From Candidatus Dormiibacter sp. (GTDB lineage: Bacteria; Chloroflexota; Dormibacteria; UBA8260), in the NCBI GenBank assembly GCA_025450495.1, contig JANWHI010000046.1, positions 1-11,285 of the forward strand: a stretch of DNA of 11,285 bases, in the 5' to 3' direction. The first letter of the stretch is position 1. Every line of letters starts with the position of its first letter. The notes under the pieces are model-generated. The model did no database searches. It was given only the letters and a program-made list of their open reading frames with translations, and had not been told where the DNA came from. This document shows positions 1-5,916 of this stretch, one piece after another. The translations under genes and the position numbers were made by a program.

Positions 1-2551
1 GGAGGAGCGCGGCGAGCTGCCGGCCGGGGCGAGGACAGGGCTGCGCACCCCCGAGCAGCTGCTCACCGCGCTGCTGCGCCATCGCTGCGTCGAGCTCGTC
101 CGCGAGCCGGACGGGGACGCCGTGCTCGACTGGCGCGGCGTTGACGGGTTCGCCGGCCGCATCAACGCGTTCAGCGGTGCGGTCCGGACGCGCACCGGGA
201 GGGGCGGCAGCGTGCTGGTGGTGAGCCGCCAGCAGCATCGCGTCGAGGAGCTGGTGCGCGAGGACGGCCTCGACCCGGTGGATCTCGTCGAGCTCGACGC
301 CGCCGCCACCGAGGTGCCCGCGGCCGCCCTGGCCGTGACCGGCGGCGACCTCTCGCAGGGTTTCTCGACGGGCGACGTGGGGCTGGACGTCTACACCGAC
401 CACGAGCTCTTCGGCGTGGTCAAGCGGCGCGGGTCACCGCTGGCGCGTGGCGCTCGCCGCGCCGAGTCCACCTCAGCGCGCGGTGCTCGCCGGGCCGCGT
501 CGGGAACCGCCGCGCAGGCGGCGTTCGTGATGCAGTTCACGCCCGGCGACGTGGTGGTGCACCGCGACCACGGCATTGGTCGCTTCCTCGAGATGCGCAC
601 CGTCAGCGACGCGCTCGGCGAGCACGAGTACATGGCCATCGAATATGCGGACGGCGACAAGCTGTTCGTCCCGGTCGACCACCTCGACCGGGTCGACCGC
701 TATGTCGGAGGCGCCGATTCGCGTCCGCACCTCTCCCGGCTCGGCAGCGGTGAGTGGGAGCGGGTCAAGCGGCGCGTCAAGGAGCGAACCGAGGAGGTGG
801 CACGCGAGCTGTTGACGCTCTACTCGCGGCGCGAGATGGCTGCGGGTCACGCCTTCACCCCGGACGGCACCTGGCAGCGCGAGCTCGAGGCGTCGTTCCC
901 CTACCAGGAGACGCCCGACCAGGAGATGGTGCTCGACGAGATCAAGCGCGACATGGAGTCGTCGCGGCCGATGGATCGCGTGGTCTGTGGGGATGTCGGC
1001 TTCGGCAAGACTGAGCTGGCGCTGCGCGCCGCGTTCAAGGCTGCCAGCGAGGGCCGTCAGGTGGCCGTTCTGGTCCCCACCACAGTCCTGGCGCAGCAGC
1101 ACTTCCTCACCTTCACCGAAAGGCTCGCTCCCTTCCCGATCACGGTGCGCCAGCTCTCGCGATTCTGCAGCGATGCGGACATCGCCAGCACTCTGACCGG
1201 CTTGCGCAGCGGCGCCGTCGACATCGTCGTCGGCACCCACAGGTTGCTGCAGGGTGACGTCGAGTTCAGCAACCTCGGCCTGGTGATCATCGACGAGGAG
1301 CAGCGATTCGGTGTCCTGCAGAAGGAGAGATTCAAGTCGCTTCGAGTTGCCGTCGACGTGCTCTCGCTGTCGGCCACACCGATTCCGCGCACTCTGCACA
1401 TGTCGCTGGCCGGCATCCGCGATCTCTCGGTGATCCAGACGCCCCCCGAGGAGAGGCAGCCCATCAAGACGTACGTGACCGCGCGTGAGGCGTCCCTGGT
1501 GCGCGAGGTGATCACCCGCGAGCTGGCTCGCGCCGGGCAGGTGTTCTTCCTGCACAACCGCGTCCAGACCATCGAGAAGCACGCCGAGGAGCTGCGCGAG
1601 CTCGTGCCCGAAGCACGCATCGCGGTCGGTCACGGCCAGATGCCCGAGCACTCGCTGGCCGAGGTGATGCGCGCGTTCGGCGAGGGCGAGATCGACGTCC
1701 TGGTGTGCACCACCATCATCGAGTCGGGGCTCGACATCCCCAACGCCAACACCATCGTCATCAACGACGCGCACCGCCTCGGCCTCGCCCAGCTCTACCA
1801 GCTGCGCGGGCGGGTGGGCCGGGCGGGGCAGCGGGCCTATGCCTACCTGCTCTATCCACCCGACCGCTCGCTGACCGAGAAGGCCGACAAACGGCTCGAC
1901 GTCATCGGTGAGCTCCAGGACCTCGGCGCCGGGTTCAAGCTGGCCATGCACGACCTCGAGATCCGCGGGGCCGGCAACCTCCTCGGTGAGGAGCAGCACG
2001 GCGAGATCGCCGCGGTCGGGCTCGAGCTCTACAACACGCTGCTGCGTCAGGCGGTGAACGCGTTGCAGGGCAAGCCGCTCGTGGAGTCGCCCGCGCAGGT
2101 GAGCGTGTCGCTGCCGGTCAAGGCGTTCCTGCCGGTGACCTACGTGACCGACGAGCGGCTTCGGCTGCGCTGCTACCAGGAACTGGCGGCGTGCGCCACC
2201 GAGAGTGACCTCGAGCGCGCCGCGCGCGGCCTGGTGGACCGCTTCGGGCCCCTCCCCGAGGCTGCCGACGCGCTCATCTACTCGCTGCGAGCCCGGTTGC
2301 TGGCGGCCGCCGGCGGCGTCACCGCCGTGGAGTCAGGCGCGGACGGGGTGCGCGTCCAACTCGCCCTCGACCACGGCCTCGACCTGCCCGCGCTGGTGCG
2401 TCAGTGGTCGTCCCAGGCGGCTGCGACGGCCACGCGGATCGTGGTCACGACCCAGGCGGTGCGTCGTGGCGCGGACTGGCGTGAGGTGCTCCTCGGGGTC
2501 CTGCGCGAGCTGGGCCGTCTCCAGCGGGTGCGCGCCCGCGCCGCGGTGTAA
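1..2551 (+). CDS. mfd: Mfd, transcription-repair coupling factor (partial, N-terminus missing)
   Basis: Mfd is the ATP-dependent translocase that removes RNA polymerase stalled at DNA lesions and recruits UvrA for nucleotide excision repair. The frame is already open at base 2 and gives 849 residues; the family is about 1,150 long, so roughly 300 N-terminal residues (the UvrB-like part) lie outside the window. Counting from the codon at base 2, the CarD-like RNA-polymerase-interacting domain is at about 177-245 (FTPGDVVVHRDHGIGRF). Then come the two RecG-like motor lobes: Walker A GDVGFGKT at 330-337, DEEQ box at 431-434, SATPIPRT motif III, TTIIESGLDIPN motif V and QLRGRVGR motif VI at 600-607. 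The C-terminal TRCF domain follows, containing FLPVTYVTDERLRLRCYQEL. An Arg/Ala-rich linker precedes the polymerase-binding domain. The gene ends 22 bases before the convergent kinase gene. Identification is secure from these motifs; the GTG at 122 is internal and not the start. Confidence 0.97.
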   Translation, partial: EERGELPAGARTGLRTPEQLLTALLRHRCVELVREPDGDAVLDWRGVDGFAGRINAFSGAVRTRTGRGGSVLVVSRQQHRVEELVREDGLDPVDLVELDAAATEVPAAALAVTGGDLSQGFSTGDVGLDVYTDHELFGVVKRRGSPLARGARRAESTSARGARRAASGTAAQAAFVMQFTPGDVVVHRDHGIGRFLEMRTVSDALGEHEYMAIEYADGDKLFVPVDHLDRVDRYVGGADSRPHLSRLGSGEWERVKRRVKERTEEVARELLTLYSRREMAAGHAFTPDGTWQRELEASFPYQETPDQEMVLDEIKRDMESSRPMDRVVCGDVGFGKTELALRAAFKAASEGRQVAVLVPTTVLAQQHFLTFTERLAPFPITVRQLSRFCSDADIASTLTGLRSGAVDIVVGTHRLLQGDVEFSNLGLVIIDEEQRFGVLQKERFKSLRVAVDVLSLSATPIPRTLHMSLAGIRDLSVIQTPPEERQPIKTYVTAREASLVREVITRELARAGQVFFLHNRVQTIEKHAEELRELVPEARIAVGHGQMPEHSLAEVMRAFGEGEIDVLVCTTIIESGLDIPNANTIVINDAHRLGLAQLYQLRGRVGRAGQRAYAYLLYPPDRSLTEKADKRLDVIGELQDLGAGFKLAMHDLEIRGAGNLLGEEQHGEIAAVGLELYNTLLRQAVNALQGKPLVESPAQVSVSLPVKAFLPVTYVTDERLRLRCYQELAACATESDLERAARGLVDRFGPLPEAADALIYSLRARLLAAAGGVTAVESGADGVRVQLALDHGLDLPALVRQWSSQAAATATRIVVTTQAVRRGADWREVLLGVLRELGRLQRVRARAAV

Positions 2552-2563
2552 CGGCGCCGCGGG
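2535..2563. terminator. GC-rich hairpin between convergent mfd and kinase genes
   Basis: Ten-base arms CCCGCGCCGC (2535-2544) and GCGCCGCGGG (2554-2563) pair with a single C·C mismatch around a 9-nt loop that contains the mfd stop codon. The position between two convergent genes suits a shared terminator, but neither side has a T-run. It may therefore be a factor-dependent or weak terminator, or simply a product of high GC. Confidence 0.3.
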
Positions 2564-2573
2564 CCCGAGGAGC

Positions 2574-4283
2574 TCACGGCGCCGCCGGCAGCGTCAGCAG
2601 GAAGCGGCTGCCGGCCGGGCCGCTGGATTCGAGCACGAGGTCGCCGCCCATCCGGCGCGCGCACTCCCGGCTGAGGTAGAGGCCGAGCCCGCTGCCCTGG
2701 ACGGTCGCACTGCGCGAGCCGCGTGCGAAGCGGGCGAAGATCCGCTCGACCTCGTCCTGCGGGATGCCGGGTCCGTTGTCCGCCACCGCCACCAGGGCGC
2801 GACCCGCCTCGGAGCTGACGGTGACGCGAATGCTGGGCGCGTCGACGGTGTAGGCGACGGCGTTGGTGAGCAGGTTGCCAAGCACCCGCGCCACCAGCGC
2901 GGGATCGGCCACCGCCAGCGCCGCCTCGGTGATGCGCACGTCGATGGTGCCGGCGCGCAGGCGGGCGCGCGGCAGGGCGCGCTCGACCGCCGCCGCCACC
3001 GCGTCGGCGAGCGGCACCACCTCCCTGGCCACACCGAGGCCGTCGCTCTCGATCCGGGCGAGGATGAGCAGGTCCTCGGCGAGGCCCTTGGCGTGCGCCG
3101 CCTGGCGTCGAATCGTCGCCAGCTGCCGTGCCGCATCGTCATCGGAGACGGTGCCCTCCATCTCCAGCAGCTCGGCGTAACCGTCGATCGCCGTCAGCGG
3201 TCCGCGCAACTCGTGCACGGCGATATTGATGAAGTCCCGCTTCATGCTCTCGGCTTCACGGAGGCGGTGCACCAGCCGGCCGTTGTGCAGCACCAGGGCT
3301 GCGAGGCTCGAGAACTGCTGCAGCCCGGCGATGTCGCCGTCGGAGAAGGGCAGTCGGGCGTGGACGCGGCCGAGCACGATGGTGCCGAGAAGCTCGCCCG
3401 AGAAGATCATCGGGCTGACCAGCGCGTGGCTGTAGGCTGACGCGTACGGCTCGAGCTCCTCGGTGATCTCGGTCGGGTCGCTGGCGACCGCGATGGTGCG
3501 TCCGGCTGCGACCGCGGCCAGGACCGACTCCCGGAACGGCCAGCGGCTGCCGACCGGCGCCAGACCCGAGGTGGACTCGACCACCCCCTCGTTGCCTTCG
3601 ATTCGCATCACTGCGCCCGAGTCCGCGCCGGCGGATTCGCACGCGTGCTGGATGAGCCTCGGCAACAGGGCGGACAGATCGCCGATCGCCGCGACATCCG
3701 TGGCGGCCTCGGTGGCCGCCTGCAGACGCCGGCTGGTTGACGTTGCCTGCTCGTAGAGCTTGGCGTTGCGGAGCGCCAGTCCGGCGAGCGCCCCGAAGGC
3801 GGTGAGATTGGGGATGTCCGCGGTCGCGAACGGCCGGTCGTCATAGCGCGACAGCACCAGCATGCCAGCCATCGACCCCGCCGCGAGGATGGGGACAAGC
3901 GCGGTGTGCTTCACCTTGTCGAGGGCGTCCCGGAATTCGGGCATCGCATCGGCGGTCGACATCCCGCCGCCAAGAACCGCCTTGCGGGTGGCGAGGAGCT
4001 CCACCACCAGGGGTTGGCGCATCAGGAAGTCGGCCGCGTAGCCCCGCCCGACCCACGTGACCTCGCCACCGATGCCCACCGAGGCCTCGATGACCAGCCG
4101 GTCGGCATCGAAGCCCGAGAGGGTGGCCCGGTCGGCTCTCGCCACCGCCAGGCCGCGCTCGAGGATGCGGCTCATCACGGTCCGGGCGTCGAGCGAGCCG
4201 GCCAGCTCGACGGTCAATTGGAGGAGGTCGTCGGGCGGCGGCGCCGACGGCTGCCCGGCGGCAGGCGTGGGCTGACCCGTCAT
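2574..4283 (-). CDS. Cytosolic sensor histidine kinase with two GAF domains
   Basis: This is a 569-residue sensor kinase that would autophosphorylate on histidine and pass the phosphate to an unidentified response regulator. Two GAF-type sensor modules are inferred at about 22-175 and 185-335, each ending in a GAF-like pattern (LVPILAAGSMAGMLVLSR; VSPMIFSGELLGTIVLGR). A short helical linker leads to the HisKA H-box with His357 (VHELRGPL). The ATPase domain follows: N-box with N470 and N474, G1 DNGPGIP at 502-508, F-box IFARFARG, and G2 GSGLGLYL at 530-537. No membrane segment or signal peptide is visible, so it should sense a cytosolic signal. The Thr/Asn usually found four residues after the His is Gly361. 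No response regulator lies in the window. It starts at ATG 4281-4283 without a Shine-Dalgarno sequence and faces away from mazG. The ligand cannot be told from sequence. Confidence 0.93.
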   Translation of the reverse strand: MTGQPTPAAGQPSAPPPDDLLQLTVELAGSLDARTVMSRILERGLAVARADRATLSGFDADRLVIEASVGIGGEVTWVGRGYAADFLMRQPLVVELLATRKAVLGGGMSTADAMPEFRDALDKVKHTALVPILAAGSMAGMLVLSRYDDRPFATADIPNLTAFGALAGLALRNAKLYEQATSTSRRLQAATEAATDVAAIGDLSALLPRLIQHACESAGADSGAVMRIEGNEGVVESTSGLAPVGSRWPFRESVLAAVAAGRTIAVASDPTEITEELEPYASAYSHALVSPMIFSGELLGTIVLGRVHARLPFSDGDIAGLQQFSSLAALVLHNGRLVHRLREAESMKRDFINIAVHELRGPLTAIDGYAELLEMEGTVSDDDAARQLATIRRQAAHAKGLAEDLLILARIESDGLGVAREVVPLADAVAAAVERALPRARLRAGTIDVRITEAALAVADPALVARVLGNLLTNAVAYTVDAPSIRVTVSSEAGRALVAVADNGPGIPQDEVERIFARFARGSRSATVQGSGLGLYLSRECARRMGGDLVLESSGPAGSRFLLTLPAAP

Positions 4284-4338
4284 GGAGCAGGTCGGGAGCG
4301 GTGGCGGCTCTTCGGCATCGGCGCGCTGATTGTCCGCT

Positions 4339-4366
4339 TTCCCACATCGCGGGTATCAGGTGGGAA
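4339..4366. promoter_or_regulatory. Inverted repeat in the divergent kinase/mazG intergenic region
   Basis: Perfect 7-bp arms TTCCCAC (4339-4345) and GTGGGAA (4360-4366) are separated by 14 bp. They lie in the 130-bp gap between the divergent kinase and mazG genes, upstream of the candidate mazG -10. The arm centres are 21 bp apart, two helical turns, as for a dimeric DNA-binding protein. Function is inferred from symmetry and place only. Confidence 0.3.
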
Positions 4367-4398
4367 CCAGTGGCATCGCACCGTCGGCGGTCACTGCG

Positions 4399-4404
4399 TA
4401 CCCT
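4399..4404 (+). promoter_or_regulatory. Candidate -10 element of mazG (leaderless)
   Basis: TACCCT fits TANNNT and ends 9 nt before the ATG at 4414. Transcription would begin at or within a few bases of the start codon. No good -35 box is seen, and no Shine-Dalgarno sequence lies between this element and the ATG. Confidence 0.45.
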
Positions 4405-4413
4405 GTGCGCACC

Positions 4414-5310
4414 ATGAGAGACGACGCCGCTGCCTCCCTGCGTGCCCTCAACGAGGTGGTCGAGCAACTCCGCGCCCCGGGCGGCTGTCCGTGGGACGGC
4501 GAGCAGACCCACACAAGCCTCCGGCCCTACCTGCTCGAGGAGACCTACGAGCTGCTCGAGGCAATTGACGCTGACGGCCGATCGACGCTTCGCGAGGAGC
4601 TCGGCGACGTCCTTCTCCAGGTGCTGATGCACTGCGCGATCGCTGCCGAGGGCGAGGATGGGTTCGACATCGGCGACGTGGCTGAGACAACCCGCGCCAA
4701 GATGATCCATCGCCACCCGCATGTCTTTGGGGACACCGCGGTTGGCGGTGCCGCCGAGGTGGTGGTCAACTGGGAGCGCTTGAAGCGCACCGAGAAGAAC
4801 CAACGGCTGTCGCTTCTCGACGGCATCCCCCGCGCGCTGCCCGCCCTGGCGTTCGCCCAGGGGGTGCAGAAGCGGCCGGCTCGGCTGGGGTTTGACGAGA
4901 CCCCGACGACCGCCGACGCGGTGGCCGCCCTGCGCCTCGCGCTCGACGATCTTGCCGCCGCCGCCGGTTCGGCGCCCACAGAGTCAGTCCGCGGCCAGGA
5001 CTGGACCGTTACCGAGGGAGAGATCCGCCGCACCACCGTCGGCCTGGCTGACGGTGACCGCCACCAGCGAGTCGCGTCACCGTCCGCCTCCCTCGATGAG
5101 GCGGTCGGGGCGCTGCTGTTCGCCGCCGTTGCTCTCGCCCGCCGCCTCCGTGTCAATCCCGAGGACGCTCTCCGGGCCCGGTCCAATCGATTCGCAGAGC
5201 GCTTCCGAGGCCTGGAACGACAGGCCGCTGACGACGGCGTGGACCTGCACGGCATCGACGCGTCGGAATGGCGCCGGCGCTGGGAGGCGACCTCGGCGGC
5301 GGCGCGCTGA
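4414..5310 (+). CDS. mazG: MazG, nucleoside triphosphate pyrophosphohydrolase
   Basis: MazG hydrolyses (d)NTPs to NMP and pyrophosphate and helps clear aberrant nucleotides and adjust the stringent response. The 298-residue protein has the first MazG domain intact: GGCPWD at 23-28, metal-binding EETYE at 42-46 and EELGD at 61-65, then KMIHRHPHVFG at 96-106, NWERLK and the linker around GFD (159-161). The second domain (about 165-270) keeps the helical frame and LLFAAVALARRL but has ALDD and EAVGA where Escherichia coli MazG has the acidic EELDE and EELGD motifs. It also carries an insert of about 40 residues (185-226). The frame extends upstream to a TTG at 4330, but family homology starts after ATG 4414, which also sits 9 nt below a -10 element. 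The gene ends 26 bases before the septum-protein frame. The longer length resembles actinobacterial MazG more than the 263-residue E. coli form. Confidence 0.95.
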   Translation: MRDDAAASLRALNEVVEQLRAPGGCPWDGEQTHTSLRPYLLEETYELLEAIDADGRSTLREELGDVLLQVLMHCAIAAEGEDGFDIGDVAETTRAKMIHRHPHVFGDTAVGGAAEVVVNWERLKRTEKNQRLSLLDGIPRALPALAFAQGVQKRPARLGFDETPTTADAVAALRLALDDLAAAAGSAPTESVRGQDWTVTEGEIRRTTVGLADGDRHQRVASPSASLDEAVGALLFAAVALARRLRVNPEDALRARSNRFAERFRGLERQAADDGVDLHGIDASEWRRRWEATSAAAR

Positions 5311-5336
5311 AATCGCCGACCTTGTCAAAATGACGA

Positions 5337-5864
5337 TTGCCGTCCATCCTTAGGACGGTCGCACGGCCAGTTTCAGCACACGTTCTCGAGGGCCGACCGA
5401 TTCTCCGTCACGTCTTCGCATCCGACGCCGGCCCGCTGCGCCGCCTGGTCATCGCCGGGCTGGCCGCGCTGTCCGGGCTGGCCGCGTACGCGGTTTTCAC
5501 CGAGGCCGCGCAGGGCAAAGCGCTGGATGCACGCGTCCACTCGCTGACAGCCGCGAACAGCGCGCTGCAACAGCAGATCGGTGAGCGACAGCAGCAGATC
5601 GGTGAAGCGAACAACACGGCATGGCTCGAGGAGCAGGCACGCCGGCTGGGCTTCGTGTTCCCCGGGGAGACCCTCTTCATCATCACCACCCCAGGGGCGC
5701 CCACGGCCGCGAGCGGAGGCCTGAACGCTCCGCTGCCGACGTTCGCACCATCACCATCGCCGAGCCCCAGCGTCTCGCCGACAGCGACATCATCGCCGTC
5801 CCCAACCCCGCACCCGACGCAGACCCCGGTGTCATTCGCGCTACCCACCCCGACCCCGCACTGA
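5337..5864 (+). CDS. DivIC/FtsB-family septum formation initiator protein
   Basis: Proteins of this family form a coiled-coil complex with FtsL and FtsQ/DivIB that signals septal peptidoglycan synthesis at the division site. The 175-residue product has a cytoplasmic N-terminus of about 35 residues, one membrane segment at about 37-54 (VIAGLAALSGLAAYAV), a coiled coil at about 60-93, and the conserved closing patch WLEEQARRLGFVFPGETLFI at 96-115. A Pro/Ser/Thr-rich tail (about 119-175) would lie outside the membrane. Two tandem heptads QQQIGER/QQQIGEA (78-91) look like a recent 21-bp duplication. The start is uncertain: a TGA at 5331 closes the frame, and TTG 5337 is the only ATG/GTG/TTG before the membrane segment. 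No Shine-Dalgarno sequence is seen, though a weak CAAAAT (5326-5331) lies just upstream. Family assignment rests on architecture and the terminal patch; which paralogue it is (DivIC or FtsB) cannot be decided. Confidence 0.85.
   Translation: MPSILRTVARPVSAHVLEGRPILRHVFASDAGPLRRLVIAGLAALSGLAAYAVFTEAAQGKALDARVHSLTAANSALQQQIGERQQQIGEANNTAWLEEQARRLGFVFPGETLFIITTPGAPTAASGGLNAPLPTFAPSPSPSPSVSPTATSSPSPTPHPTQTPVSFALPTPTPH
5568..5609 (+). repeat. Tandem 21-bp repeat encoding two coiled-coil heptads
   Basis: Units 5568-5588 and 5589-5609 share an identical 14-base core (CAGCAGATCGGTGA) and match at 16 of 21 positions. The unit length equals one heptad, so copy-number change would lengthen the coiled coil without breaking the frame. 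Confidence 0.75.
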
Positions 5865-5910
5865 CTGCGCACCCACTCGCTGACCGGCGGGAGCCGATCC
5901 GGGCTTCCGA

Positions 5911-5916
5911 TACGCT
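5911..5916 (+). promoter_or_regulatory. Candidate -10 element of ileS
   Basis: TACGCT abuts the first ileS ATG (5917) and lies 9 nt before the second in-frame ATG (5926). If it is the promoter, transcripts start too late to include the first ATG, and translation would begin leaderless at 5926 or at GTG 5923. No clear -35 box is seen. Confidence 0.45.

Noticed and set aside
473..1999. 508-codon minus-strand frame opposite mfd
   Set aside because: It lies entirely opposite conserved Mfd motor motifs and has the repetitive Leu/Val/Asp/His-rich composition typical of a frame shadow.
2205..3440. 411-codon plus-strand frame from the end of mfd into the kinase gene
   Set aside because: It overlaps mfd in another frame and is antisense to the histidine kinase catalytic motifs.
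4363..4385. GGAACC and CGTC as an ECF-sigma promoter for mazG
   Set aside because: The 13-nt spacing is short of the usual 16-18, and the TANNNT element nearer the ATG explains the start better.
4330..4413. N-terminal extension of MazG from TTG 4330
   Set aside because: The extra 28 residues show no family similarity and the frame runs through the inverted repeat and the -10 element. ATG 4414 fits both homology and promoter.
5322..5350. TTGTCA -35 with CATCCT -10 (17-bp spacer) for the septum protein
   Set aside because: Transcription would start after the only standard start codon of the frame, and the -10 match is poor.
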